This document shows, one piece after another, positions 17,620-26,275 of a stretch of DNA of 64,000 nt (position 1 is the stretch's first letter; every line of letters begins with the position of its first letter). The notes under the pieces were generated by a model, which did no database searches, was not told where the DNA came from, and saw only the letters and a program-made list of their open reading frames with translations. The translations under genes and the position numbers were made by a program. The DNA is from CAKRPJ01 sp934376955 (lineage in GTDB: Bacteria > Bacillota > Clostridia > Lachnospirales > Lachnospiraceae): the NCBI GenBank assembly GCA_934376955.1, contig CAKRPJ010000006.1:1-64000 (forward strand), given 5' to 3'.

Positions 17620-18519
17620 GTGAGTGGTGTGGATCGTGTAAAAAAGCTGATTCATTGCCGGGATGCCTTTGCATTGGGAATAACAGGACGCGGGGTCGGG
17701 GTTGCAGTCCTTGATACCGGGATCTTTTTGCATCGTGACATGGAAAACAGAGTCACGGCGTTTGCCGACATGGTGGGACACCGGCGGGCTCCTTATGATG
17801 ACTGCGGGCATGGCACTCATATCTGCGGGATCATCGGAGGGAGCGGGGCTGCTTCGGAGGGAAGATATCAGGGAATGGCTCCGGGCTGCAGCCTGATCGC
17901 ATTAAAGGTTCTCGACAGAAAGGGGAACGGGTATGCGTCCGATGTGCTGAAGGGAATTGACTGGATTTTGGAGAGAAAGGATCATCTGGGAATCCGGATC
18001 GTTAATATATCGGTTGGGGCTTACGGAAAAAAGGGAATGAGTGAAGATTCCGCACTGGTAAGAGGCGTGGATCGCGCGTGGGATGCGGGGCTTGTGGTGG
18101 TGGTGGCGGCGGGAAATAAAGGGCCGGAGCGCATGAGCATCACAACTCCGGGGATCAGCAGAAAGGTCATCACCGTTGGCTGCTCCGATGATGACATGGA
18201 GATTCAGGTGGGAGGAAGCCGAATGGTGGATTATTCCGGACGGGGCCCTACTGCCGCCTGTATCTGTAAGCCGGATGTGGTGGCGCCGGGAGGCCGGGTG
18301 GTGAGCTGTTTAAACCGGATAGACAGATATGCAATAAAAAGCGGCACCTCCATGAGCACACCTGTCGTTTCCGGGGCCATAGCGCTTCTTCTGGAAAAAT
18401 ACCCGGATATGTCAAACCGGGATGTGAAGCTAAGGCTGCGGGAAAGCTGCCGTGATATCGGACTTCCTAAAAATCAGCAGGGCTGGGGGCTTCTTGATGT
18501 GGAGAGACTGCTGAAGTAA
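17620..18519 (+). CDS. Subtilisin-like serine protease (S8), cytosolic
   Basis: A 299-residue peptidase with the full catalytic triad: Asp32 (VLDTGI), His66 (GHGTHICGI) and Ser244 (SGTSMSTP), plus the oxyanion Asn166 (VAAGN). There is no signal peptide and no long prodomain, so it resembles the intracellular serine proteases of Firmicutes (IspA type) or a spore/stress-associated subtilase. The N-terminal ITGRGVGVAVLDTG is where mature subtilases begin. The start is GTG, at 17620 or at 17629; AAGGGTGAG at 17615 fits the second slightly better. It lies upstream of the Pho-type locus without an obvious terminator. Confidence 0.88.
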   Translation: MSGVDRVKKLIHCRDAFALGITGRGVGVAVLDTGIFLHRDMENRVTAFADMVGHRRAPYDDCGHGTHICGIIGGSGAASEGRYQGMAPGCSLIALKVLDRKGNGYASDVLKGIDWILERKDHLGIRIVNISVGAYGKKGMSEDSALVRGVDRAWDAGLVVVVAAGNKGPERMSITTPGISRKVITVGCSDDDMEIQVGGSRMVDYSGRGPTAACICKPDVVAPGGRVVSCLNRIDRYAIKSGTSMSTPVVSGAIALLLEKYPDMSNRDVKLRLRESCRDIGLPKNQQGWGLLDVERLLK

Positions 18520-18614
18520 GAAGGAAAGGAATACAGAGAAACAGGAGGCAGGAAAACAGCTCAGATCGGAGATGATGCAGCCGGTTTGAGCTGTTTACGG
18601 AAAAGGAATAAAAA

Positions 18615-18636
18615 TTTACATAGAATTTACATAGAG
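18615..18636 (+). promoter_or_regulatory. Pho box upstream of the Na/Pi transporter
   Basis: TTTACA-TAGAA-TTTACA-TAGAG: two hexamers at an 11-bp period (18615-18620 and 18626-18631). This is the spacing of Bacillus PhoP sites (TT(A/T/C)ACA with 5-bp gaps). A PhoB/PhoR-type pair is encoded in the same operon. Confidence 0.65.
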
Positions 18637-18731
18637 GTTCTTCGTATTTTACTTATATGTGTTATCCTTACCCGGTAAAAGAGAGAAATAATGATATTTT
18701 AAAGAACAGAGAGCTGTTCAGGGGGGATTAT

Positions 18732-20507
18732 ATGGATTTTTTTGGATTACTTGCGATGCTGGGAGGGCTGGCGCTCTTTCTATACGGAATGGATACGATG
18801 GGAAAAGGACTTGAAAAGCTGTCCGGAGGACGTTTAGAGCAGATCCTTGAGAAGCTGACCTCAAATCCGATCAAGGCAGTTTTGCTGGGGGCCGGTGTCA
18901 CGGCAGTCATTCAGTCGTCCTCGGCGACGACAGTTATGGTCGTAGGTTTTGTAAACTCAGGTATCATGAAGCTGTCACAGGCAGTGGGGATCATAATGGG
19001 TGCCAACATCGGTACAACGGTGACCTCATGGATCCTCAGTCTGACCGGGATCGAAAGCGGAAATTTCTTTGTCAGACTTTTTAAGCCGTCTTCGTTTTCT
19101 CCAATTTTGGCGTTGATCGGTGTGATCTTTCTTCTCTTTTCCAAAAAGGAAAAGAAAAAGGATGCCGGAACGATCATGATCGGCTTTGCCGTACTCATGT
19201 ACGGAATGGAAGCCATGAGCGATGCGGTAAAGCCATTGGCGGATGTGCCGGAGTTTACCGGAATCCTTACGATGTTCTCCAACCCGATCTTAGGTATGCT
19301 GGCAGGTACGGTACTGACGGCGGTGATCCAGAGCTCATCGGCATCGGTAGGTATCCTTCAGGCCCTGTGTGCGACAGGAGCCGTAAGCTTTGGAAGCGCG
19401 ATCCCGATCATCATGGGACAGAATATCGGTACCTGTGTGACCGCAATGCTGTCCGGTATGGGAGCGAATAAAAATGCAAGACGGGCGGCATTGGTCCATC
19501 TGTATTTTAACGTGATCGGCACCACACTGTTTATGCTGGTATTTTACACATTAAACGGAGTGCTTCACTTTGAGTTTTTAAACCATGCAGCAAATGCCAT
19601 GGGAATTGCAATCGTACACAGTACATTTAATGTAGTTGCAACACTGGTATTGCTTCCGTTTTCCAATGGGCTGGTAAAGCTGGCCTGTCTTACGATCCCG
19701 GATGAAGCTGCCGGACGTGGAAAGAAAGCGGAGACAGATAATGAATTTGCCCGATTAGATCCCAGATTCTTAGAGACACCGGGCTATGCAGTGGAGCAGT
19801 GCCGCCAGATGACGGTAAAGATGGCAGAGCTGACGAAACAGTGTCTTTTTACGGCAGTAGGACTGCTTAAGGAGTATGACAAGGAGAAAGCAGCCGAAGT
19901 CATGAGGCTGGAGAATCTGGTAGATAAGTACGAGGATGAGCTGGGCACCTATATGGTAAAGCTCGGAAGACAGAACCTCTCAAAAAATGACAATCACACG
20001 GTTTCCCTTCTGCTGCACTGTATCGGAGATTTTGAGAGGATCTCTGACCACGGAATGAATCTGATGAGTGCGGCAAAGGAAATGCATGAAAAAAAGATGG
20101 TATTTTCGGAAAAAGCGGAGAAGGAGCTGGAGGTGTTTTTAGCTGCTGTCCATGAGATCGTGGAAACCGCCGTATCCGCCTTTGAAAACAATGATTCCAA
20201 GCAGGCCTCCTTTGTGGAGCCGCTGGAGGAGGTCATCGATGACATCAATACCTGTGTAAAGGCCAACCATATCAAACGGCTTCAGAAGGGAAAATGTACG
20301 ATCGAGCAGGGCTTTGTCCTTTCTGATATTTCCGCAAATCTGGAGAGAGTTTCGGATCATTGCTCCAATATCGCGATCAGCGTGATCGAAGTGAAGCGGG
20401 ACGGCTTTGAAGCCCACGGCTATCTGGAAAATCTGAAGCGTGATAATGACCCGTATTTCGCAGCCATGGTAGAGAGCTACAGAAAAAAATATATGCTTCC
20501 TGCTTAA
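18732..20507 (+). CDS. Na+/phosphate symporter family protein with PhoU-like tail
   Basis: A 591-residue membrane protein. It has two NaPi-IIb-type repeats, each with the QSSS motif: VIQSSSATTVM near residue 62 and VIQSSSASVGI near 202, flanked by MGANIGTTVTSW and MGQNIGTCVTAM. After about eight hydrophobic segments, residues 330-590 form a PhoU-like helical domain. Family members move phosphate with sodium and may sense it. The ATG at 18732 follows GGGGGGATTAT; an upstream in-frame ATG at 18657 is rejected. A Pho box lies 100 bp upstream and phoB/phoR-type genes follow after 35 bp, so this is a phosphate-starvation unit. Confidence 0.9.
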   Translation: MDFFGLLAMLGGLALFLYGMDTMGKGLEKLSGGRLEQILEKLTSNPIKAVLLGAGVTAVIQSSSATTVMVVGFVNSGIMKLSQAVGIIMGANIGTTVTSWILSLTGIESGNFFVRLFKPSSFSPILALIGVIFLLFSKKEKKKDAGTIMIGFAVLMYGMEAMSDAVKPLADVPEFTGILTMFSNPILGMLAGTVLTAVIQSSSASVGILQALCATGAVSFGSAIPIIMGQNIGTCVTAMLSGMGANKNARRAALVHLYFNVIGTTLFMLVFYTLNGVLHFEFLNHAANAMGIAIVHSTFNVVATLVLLPFSNGLVKLACLTIPDEAAGRGKKAETDNEFARLDPRFLETPGYAVEQCRQMTVKMAELTKQCLFTAVGLLKEYDKEKAAEVMRLENLVDKYEDELGTYMVKLGRQNLSKNDNHTVSLLLHCIGDFERISDHGMNLMSAAKEMHEKKMVFSEKAEKELEVFLAAVHEIVETAVSAFENNDSKQASFVEPLEEVIDDINTCVKANHIKRLQKGKCTIEQGFVLSDISANLERVSDHCSNIAISVIEVKRDGFEAHGYLENLKRDNDPYFAAMVESYRKKYMLPA

Positions 20508-20542
20508 AAAGTGTGCTATATTAGAAGGAGGAGGGATGCAGT

Positions 20543-21208
20543 ATGGCATTGATCTATGCGGTTGAGGATGATAAAAATATTCTGGAGATCGAGATGTTCG
20601 CCCTGAAAAACAGCGGATATCAGGTGGATGGCTTTGAATGTGCGGGAGACTTCTATAAAAAGCTGGAGGAACGTCTTCCCGATCTGATACTTCTTGATGT
20701 GATGCTGCCGGATGAGGACGGACTGGAGATCGTAAAAAAGCTCAGAAAGCGGCCGGATACGAAAAAGCTCCCGGTCATCATGGTAACGGCAAAGTCCACG
20801 GAGATCGATAAGGTCAAGGGACTTGACATGGGGGCAGACGATTATCTGACAAAGCCCTTCGGTGTCATGGAGCTGATCGCCCGGGTAAAGGCGATGCTCC
20901 GCAGGACGATGGAGGAAGAAAAATTTCTCAGCCTGGGAGATATCTTTCTGGATGATGAAAAGCATACCGTCTATGTAAAGGATGTTCCGTGTGCTTTGAC
21001 ATTTAAGGAATATGAGCTTTTAAAGCTTTTGCTTCATAATGCCGGCATCGTAGTGACAAGGGAGATCATCTTAGAGCGTGTCTGGGGGATCGACTTTGAG
21101 GGAGAATCAAGGACGCTGGACATGCATATCCGTACCTTAAGACAGAAGCTTGGCGAAGCAGGGGCCATGATCCGCACAGTGCGGAACGTGGGATACATGA
21201 TCGAATAA
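20543..21208 (+). CDS. phoB: OmpR/PhoB-family response regulator
   Basis: A 221-residue two-component regulator. The receiver domain has acidic VEDD near residue 8, phospho-acceptor Asp52 (LLDVMLP), Thr in VTAKST and Lys in TKPFG. The C-terminal winged helix shows LTFKEYELLKLL, VTREIILERVWG and RTVRNVGYMIE. Placed between the Na/Pi transporter and a PhoR-like kinase, it is best read as PhoB/PhoP. It may bind the TTTACA repeats upstream of the transporter. Ribosome site AAGGAGGAGG at 20524. The specific name rests on context, since OmpR-type regulators are many. Confidence 0.85.
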   Translation: MALIYAVEDDKNILEIEMFALKNSGYQVDGFECAGDFYKKLEERLPDLILLDVMLPDEDGLEIVKKLRKRPDTKKLPVIMVTAKSTEIDKVKGLDMGADDYLTKPFGVMELIARVKAMLRRTMEEEKFLSLGDIFLDDEKHTVYVKDVPCALTFKEYELLKLLLHNAGIVVTREIILERVWGIDFEGESRTLDMHIRTLRQKLGEAGAMIRTVRNVGYMIE

Positions 21209-21220
21209 ACGGAGCGTAAG

Positions 21221-22576
21221 ATGAAAAAAAAGATTCATATAGAACTTCTGGCAACATCAGTGCTGGCTATCCTGCTGACGCTGATGTTTGCCATATTTGT
21301 GTTTTACGGCCAGTACAGGGAGCAGATCATAGGTGATCTGAAGGCAGATGCCTGGGTCATGCGGAACCTGCATGTTTTTGAGGATTCCGGAGCCCTTAAG
21401 GCGGAAGCCTACGATCTGGGGCCGGATAGCTTAAGAGTTACGCTGGTGGGACAAGAGGGGGCTGTCATTTTTGACAGCAATGCCGACGCAAGTGTAATGG
21501 CAAATCACGAAGACCGACCCGAGATCCGGGAGGCCATGGAAACCGGGGAAGGTATCGATATAAGAAGATCGGAGACGCTGGATAAGAATTTGTTCTATTA
21601 TGCGGTGCCGCTGGAAAACGGTACTGTCCTCAGGATATCCAGAGAGGCGGACAGCCTATTTGCCGTATTTCAGAATATGCTTCCGACCCTGTTCGGGGTA
21701 AGCGCGGTACTGTTTTTATTCTGTATCCTCCTCTCGCAATGGTTTACGAGGAGCCTGATCGCACCGATTGAAGAAATGGCACAGAATATTTCGGATCCGG
21801 ATCGGGAGGCCCCCTATAAGGAGCTGGAGCCCTTTGCCGCTACGATACGCAGGCAGCATGAGGATATTTTGCAGAGCGCCCAGATGCGGCAGGAGTTTAC
21901 CGCTAATGTTTCCCATGAGCTTAAGACGCCGTTAACGGCGATCTCCGGCTATGCGGAGCTTATTGAACACGGAATGACAGACAAGGAGGATTCCAAGCGT
22001 TTCGCTGGGGAGATTCATAAGAATGCGGCCAGACTTTTATCTCTGATCAATGATATCATCCAGCTATCCCAGTTAGACGACGGAAAGCGGGAATTAGAGT
22101 TTACCGATGTGGATCTTTATAAGCTGGCTGCGGAGTGTGTGGAAATGCTGGAGATGAATGCCGCCAGACAGAATGTGACGATCAAATTTTCAGGCAGGCC
22201 CTCCGTGATCCATGCAGACAGACAGCTTATGGAGGAGCTGGTGTATAATCTCTGCGATAATGCGATCCGCTATAATAAGCAGGGCGGATCCGTCACGGTC
22301 ACAGTGGACAGGGAAGACGGACGTGTCTTTCTTGATGTGAAGGATACGGGGATCGGGATCGCAAAGGAGCATCAGAACCGCATTTTCGAGAGATTTTACC
22401 GGGTCGACAAGAGCCGCTCCAAGGCAACAGGCGGAACCGGACTGGGGCTTGCCATTGTAAAGCATATCGTAGCTCAGCATGGAGCGCAGATCTCATTGGA
22501 GAGCAAGGTAGGAAAGGGAACAAAGATCCGGGTCACCTTTGCGGATGCAGGCAAGGACGAGGTGTGTAAAGAATAA
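21221..22576 (+). CDS. phoR: PhoR-like sensor histidine kinase
   Basis: A 451-residue membrane kinase. TM1 is at residues 8-30, an extracytoplasmic domain at about 31-152 and TM2 at about 155-182. The HisKA H-box FTANVSHELKTPL has His242, followed by an HATPase domain with the N-box NLCDNAIRYN, the G1 box DTGIGI and G2 GGTGLGLAI. An extracellular sensor of about 120 residues without recognisable PAS motifs resembles clostridial PhoR. It follows the response regulator by 12 bp and ends at a clear terminator. Phosphate sensing is inferred from the adjoining transporter and Pho box. Confidence 0.85.
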   Translation: MKKKIHIELLATSVLAILLTLMFAIFVFYGQYREQIIGDLKADAWVMRNLHVFEDSGALKAEAYDLGPDSLRVTLVGQEGAVIFDSNADASVMANHEDRPEIREAMETGEGIDIRRSETLDKNLFYYAVPLENGTVLRISREADSLFAVFQNMLPTLFGVSAVLFLFCILLSQWFTRSLIAPIEEMAQNISDPDREAPYKELEPFAATIRRQHEDILQSAQMRQEFTANVSHELKTPLTAISGYAELIEHGMTDKEDSKRFAGEIHKNAARLLSLINDIIQLSQLDDGKRELEFTDVDLYKLAAECVEMLEMNAARQNVTIKFSGRPSVIHADRQLMEELVYNLCDNAIRYNKQGGSVTVTVDREDGRVFLDVKDTGIGIAKEHQNRIFERFYRVDKSRSKATGGTGLGLAIVKHIVAQHGAQISLESKVGKGTKIRVTFADAGKDEVCKE

Positions 22577-22583
22577 TTGACTG

Positions 22584-22621
22584 AAAGCAGGCGGCAGCGT
22601 AAAATCTGCCCCTGCTTTTTT
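22584..22621 (+). terminator. Terminator of the Na/Pi-phoB-phoR operon
   Basis: AAAGCAGG with CGGCAG pairs with CTGCC and CCTGCTTT, followed by a T-run. Confidence 0.85.
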
Positions 22622-22710
22622 GTGCCTAATGTCAATTGACGGAGGAGGGAATGTCCGATATAGTTATGGCATCCGGTATCCGTTATCCTTTCTTTTTGTT
22701 ACAGAGGGGA

Positions 22711-22763
22711 TTGACATTTTCTGCTCCGTATATTATTATAACTATAGATTAGAACATCTGTTC
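22711..22763 (+). promoter_or_regulatory. recA promoter with LexA (SOS) box
   Basis: TTGACA at 22711-22716, 17-bp spacer, TATTAT at 22734-22739. A perfect Gram-positive SOS box GAACATCTGTTC (consensus GAAC-N4-GTTC) lies at 22752-22763, just past the start site, so LexA would block recA transcription until DNA damage. Confidence 0.92.
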
Positions 22764-22780
22764 GTTATTTGGAGGATAAT

Positions 22781-23851
22781 ATGAATAAAGAAGATAAATT
22801 AAAAGCCTTAGATGCGGCTCTTACCCAGATCGAAAAAGCGTATGGAAAGGGCTCTGTTATGAAGCTGGGAGATTCCGGCGCCAATATGAATATTGAAACT
22901 GTGCCGACAGGCGCCCTTAGCCTTGATCTGGCTCTTGGTCTGGGCGGTGTCCCGAAGGGACGTATTATTGAGGTCTATGGACCGGAATCCAGTGGTAAGA
23001 CGACCGTTGCGCTCCACATGGTAGCGGAGGTACAGAAGCGCGGCGGTATCGCGGGATTTATTGATGCGGAGCATGCGCTCGATCCCGTATATGCAAAAAA
23101 TATCGGTGTCGATATTGACAACCTTTATATTTCCCAACCGGATAACGGAGAGCAGGCTCTTGAGATAACGGAGACAATGGTTCGTTCCGGAGCTGTGGAT
23201 ATCGTTATCGTGGACTCTGTTGCTGCGCTGGTTCCGAAGGCAGAGATCGACGGCGATATGGGCGATTCCCATGTGGGACTGCAAGCCCGTCTGATGTCTC
23301 AGGCCTTAAGAAAGCTGACAGCGATCGTCAGCAAGACAAACTGTATCGTGATCTTTATCAACCAGCTGCGTGAGAAGGTCGGCGTTATGTTCGGAAATCC
23401 GGAGACAACCACCGGCGGACGTGCCCTGAAATTCTATTCTTCCGTGCGTCTTGATGTCAGAAGAACAGAATCCTTAAAGCAGAGCGGCGAGATCATCGGA
23501 AACCATGTTCGTGTCAAAGTAGTCAAGAATAAGATCGCCCCGCCTTTTAAAGAAGCGGAATTTGATATTATGTTCGGAAAGGGAATTTCCCGCGAGGGAG
23601 ATATCCTCGATCTGGCTGCTGATGCCAATATTGTGGAAAAGAGCGGAGCCTGGTACGCATACAAGGGGGCAAAGATCGGTCAGGGACGTGAAAATGCAAA
23701 GCAGTATCTGCTGCAGAATCCGCTCGTCTGTGAGGAAATCGAAAATCTGGTAAGAGAGCTCCACGGACTGGAGGCACAGCATGTGGCGGTAGCTTCAGAA
23801 ACAGCAGGTGAGCCAATGGAGATCAGACCGGAAACGGAGACAGAAGAATAA
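22781..23851 (+). CDS. recA: Recombinase RecA
   Basis: A 356-residue strand-exchange ATPase and LexA coprotease. Walker A GPESSGKTT near residue 68, the L1 and L2 loops (MGDSHVGLQARLM, GNPETTTGG) and the conserved KVVKNKIAPPFK are all visible; the C-terminus is acidic (PETETEE). The length is standard. The ATG at 22781 follows GGAGGATAAT. Controlled by an SOS box. recX follows after 3 bp, so the two are one transcript. Confidence 0.98.
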   Translation: MNKEDKLKALDAALTQIEKAYGKGSVMKLGDSGANMNIETVPTGALSLDLALGLGGVPKGRIIEVYGPESSGKTTVALHMVAEVQKRGGIAGFIDAEHALDPVYAKNIGVDIDNLYISQPDNGEQALEITETMVRSGAVDIVIVDSVAALVPKAEIDGDMGDSHVGLQARLMSQALRKLTAIVSKTNCIVIFINQLREKVGVMFGNPETTTGGRALKFYSSVRLDVRRTESLKQSGEIIGNHVRVKVVKNKIAPPFKEAEFDIMFGKGISREGDILDLAADANIVEKSGAWYAYKGAKIGQGRENAKQYLLQNPLVCEEIENLVRELHGLEAQHVAVASETAGEPMEIRPETETEE

Positions 23852-23854
23852 TCG

Positions 23855-24475
23855 ATGAAGCAGTGGGATCAGGAAAAGTGGATAAAGGAAAGCAGAACAG
23901 GCAGCGGGCAGATGGATGGAAGCCTGTCTGCAAAAGCGGTCATTTCAGGTACAGCTCCTGATACGGACGCGGATCTCAATCCGGGCACAGATGTCGATCC
24001 GGGTACGGATTTCGATCTTGGAGATGCGAAGCGTGCCTGCGACAAGGCGATCTACTACCTTCAGTTTTCCGGAAAGACAGAGTATGAATTGCGAAAGAAG
24101 CTGGCAGAACAGGGTTTTCTGCCGGCTTCTGTTAATAAGGCCGTGGAATTTGTAAAGGCATACCGCTATCTGGATGATGAGGAATATGTCCGCAGATATA
24201 TCGAAAAAAATGCAAATAAAAAGAGCAAAAAGCAGATGACCGGTGAACTGTATCAAAAAGGAATTACTGCGGAGATACTGGACAGAGGCTTTGAGGAGAT
24301 GCCGGTCAATGAGGAGGAGCAGATCCTTGCAATAGCAAAAAAACGAGGCTTTGATGCGAAAATGAGCAGTCCGGAGGAGAAAAGAAAGCTGTTTTCCTAT
24401 CTGGCCCGAAAGGGATTTTCCTATGATCGGATCCGGACAGCATTAGATTGCCGTGAGCTGTGGGAAAATGATTAA
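23855..24475 (+). CDS. recX: Regulatory protein RecX, with acidic N-terminal extension
   Basis: A 206-residue inhibitor/modulator of RecA filaments. The three-helix repeat core begins near residue 60 (ACDKAIYYLQFSGKTEYELR, then YLDDEEYVRRYIE and RKGFSYDRIRTAL), typical of RecX. The first 58 residues are extra: low complexity, rich in Asp, Gly and Thr, with repeats of the form DTDADLNPGTDVDPGTD. The start 3 bp after recA supports translation coupling from this ATG, although no other start is clearly better. The extension may be disordered; its function is unknown. Confidence 0.88.
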   Translation: MKQWDQEKWIKESRTGSGQMDGSLSAKAVISGTAPDTDADLNPGTDVDPGTDFDLGDAKRACDKAIYYLQFSGKTEYELRKKLAEQGFLPASVNKAVEFVKAYRYLDDEEYVRRYIEKNANKKSKKQMTGELYQKGITAEILDRGFEEMPVNEEEQILAIAKKRGFDAKMSSPEEKRKLFSYLARKGFSYDRIRTALDCRELWEND

Positions 24476-24511
24476 ATTGGCATAAAAATACACCAGAAAA
24501 AGGCAACATGC

Positions 24512-24540
24512 TTGACATAATGTATAAAAGCGTATAAAAT
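24512..24540 (+). promoter_or_regulatory. Predicted rny promoter
   Basis: TTGACA at 24512-24517, 17 bp, TAAAAT at 24535-24540; about 80 nt before the GTG start. Confidence 0.7.
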
Positions 24541-24620
24541 TGTAGTGTTGTATGTAATCATTCAGGGTGAGGGAATGGTTGCTGCGTGTACAATGAAAAC
24601 TAAATAAAGGAGGTGCTCCT

Positions 24621-26165
24621 GTGTCACCAATAATCAGCGTGTTAATAACAGCAGTTATTGTGGCTCCTATTACCTGGCTTTTGGCTGTGGCTTACCGTAA
24701 AAAGAGTTATGAAAGCAAGATCGGAAGCGCAGAAGAAAAATCCAGAGAAATAATAGATGAAGCATTGAAGGTCGCAGAAACAAAGAAGAAAGAAGCTCTC
24801 CTGGAAGCAAAGGAAGAAAATCTGAAGGCTCGTAATGAGCTGGAGAAGGAAACCAAGGAGCGGAGAGCGGAAATTCAGCGTTATGAGCGCCGTGTACTCA
24901 GTAAAGAGGAGAATCTGGATAAAAAAGCGGAGGCAATGGAAAGAAAAGAAGCCGGGCTTGCATCCAGAGAAGAATCACTGAAGAAGCGCAGCGCAGAGGT
25001 TGAAGAACTTTTTGCCAAAGAAAAAGAGGAGCTGGAAAAAATTTCCGGTCTCACTTCCGAGCAGGCAAAGGACTATCTTCTGAAGTCCGTTGAGGACGAT
25101 GTAAAGCACGACACTGCGAAGCTCATCAAGGAGTTAGAGAGCAAGGCAAAGGAAGAAGCAGATAAGAAAGCAAAAGAGTACGTGGTCACAGCGATCCAGA
25201 GATGTGCTGCAGACCATGTGGCAGAAACAACAGTTTCTGTCGTACAGCTTCCAAATGACGAGATGAAGGGCCGCATTATCGGTAGAGAGGGCCGTAATAT
25301 CCGTACATTAGAAACCATGACCGGTGTGGAGCTTATCATTGACGATACTCCGGAGGCGGTCGTTCTGTCCGGCTTTGATCCGGTCAGAAGGGAAGTTGCA
25401 AGAATTGCCTTAGAGCGTTTGATCGTGGACGGACGTATCCATCCGGCCAGGATCGAGGAGATGGTGGAGAAAGCGCAGAAGGAAGTTGAAAACATGATGC
25501 GCGAGGAAGGTGAAGCCGCTATTCTTGAGGTTGGCATTCACGGAATCCATCCGGAGCTGATCAAGCTTCTCGGCAAGATGAGATTCAGAACCAGCTATGG
25601 TCAGAATGCGTTGAAGCATTCTATTGAGGTAGCACAGCTGTCCGGGCTGCTGGCTTCTGAAATTGGTGTTGATGTGAGAATGGCAAAACGTGCCGGTTTA
25701 TTACATGACATTGGAAAATCCGTCGACCATGAAATGGAAGGTTCCCATGTTCAGCTGGGTGCTGAGCTCTGTAAGAAGTATAAAGAGTCAGCAGTTGTCA
25801 TTAATGCAGTGGAATCCCATCATGGCGATGTTGAGCCAACGAGCCTCATTTCCTGTATCGTGCAGGCTGCGGATACGATCTCAGCGGCCAGACCGGGTGC
25901 AAGGAGAGAGACGTTGGAAACATACACGAATCGCCTGAAGCAGTTAGAGGATATCACAAACTCCTTCAAGGGAGTCGATAAATCCTTTGCGATCCAGGCG
26001 GGACGCGAAGTGCGTATCATGGTAGTACCTGAGCAGATCAGCGATGACGATATGGTTCTGCTGGCCAGAGATATTTCTAAGAAGGTCGAGGACGAACTGG
26101 AATATCCGGGTCAGATCAAGGTCAACGTGATCAGAGAATCCAGAGTAACCGATTACGCAAAATAA
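24621..26165 (+). CDS. rny: Ribonuclease Y
   Basis: A 514-residue membrane-anchored endoribonuclease that starts mRNA decay in Firmicutes. Residues 5-23 are a single membrane anchor, followed by a long charged coiled coil (about 30-200), a KH domain with GRIIGREGRNIR, and an HD domain with AGLLHDIGK and SHHGD as metal ligands. The start is GTG at 24621, with AAAGGAGG ideally placed. Length matches the family (about 520). Own promoter; terminator after. Confidence 0.97.
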   Translation: MSPIISVLITAVIVAPITWLLAVAYRKKSYESKIGSAEEKSREIIDEALKVAETKKKEALLEAKEENLKARNELEKETKERRAEIQRYERRVLSKEENLDKKAEAMERKEAGLASREESLKKRSAEVEELFAKEKEELEKISGLTSEQAKDYLLKSVEDDVKHDTAKLIKELESKAKEEADKKAKEYVVTAIQRCAADHVAETTVSVVQLPNDEMKGRIIGREGRNIRTLETMTGVELIIDDTPEAVVLSGFDPVRREVARIALERLIVDGRIHPARIEEMVEKAQKEVENMMREEGEAAILEVGIHGIHPELIKLLGKMRFRTSYGQNALKHSIEVAQLSGLLASEIGVDVRMAKRAGLLHDIGKSVDHEMEGSHVQLGAELCKKYKESAVVINAVESHHGDVEPTSLISCIVQAADTISAARPGARRETLETYTNRLKQLEDITNSFKGVDKSFAIQAGREVRIMVVPEQISDDDMVLLARDISKKVEDELEYPGQIKVNVIRESRVTDYAK

Positions 26166-26198
26166 GCGGTACGCAGAAAGACTGCTTGAGACAGAATG

Positions 26199-26242
26199 TC
26201 CGGAGGTACATAATAGTAATGTTATGTGCCCCCGGATTTTTA
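26199..26242 (+). terminator. Terminator after rny
   Basis: TCCGGAGGTACATAA (26199-26213) pairs with TTATGTGCCCCCGGA (26222-26236) with one bulge, then TTTTTAT. Confidence 0.85.
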
Positions 26243-26275
26243 TATTTACAAGATAAAATATAAGGAGGAAGAAGA

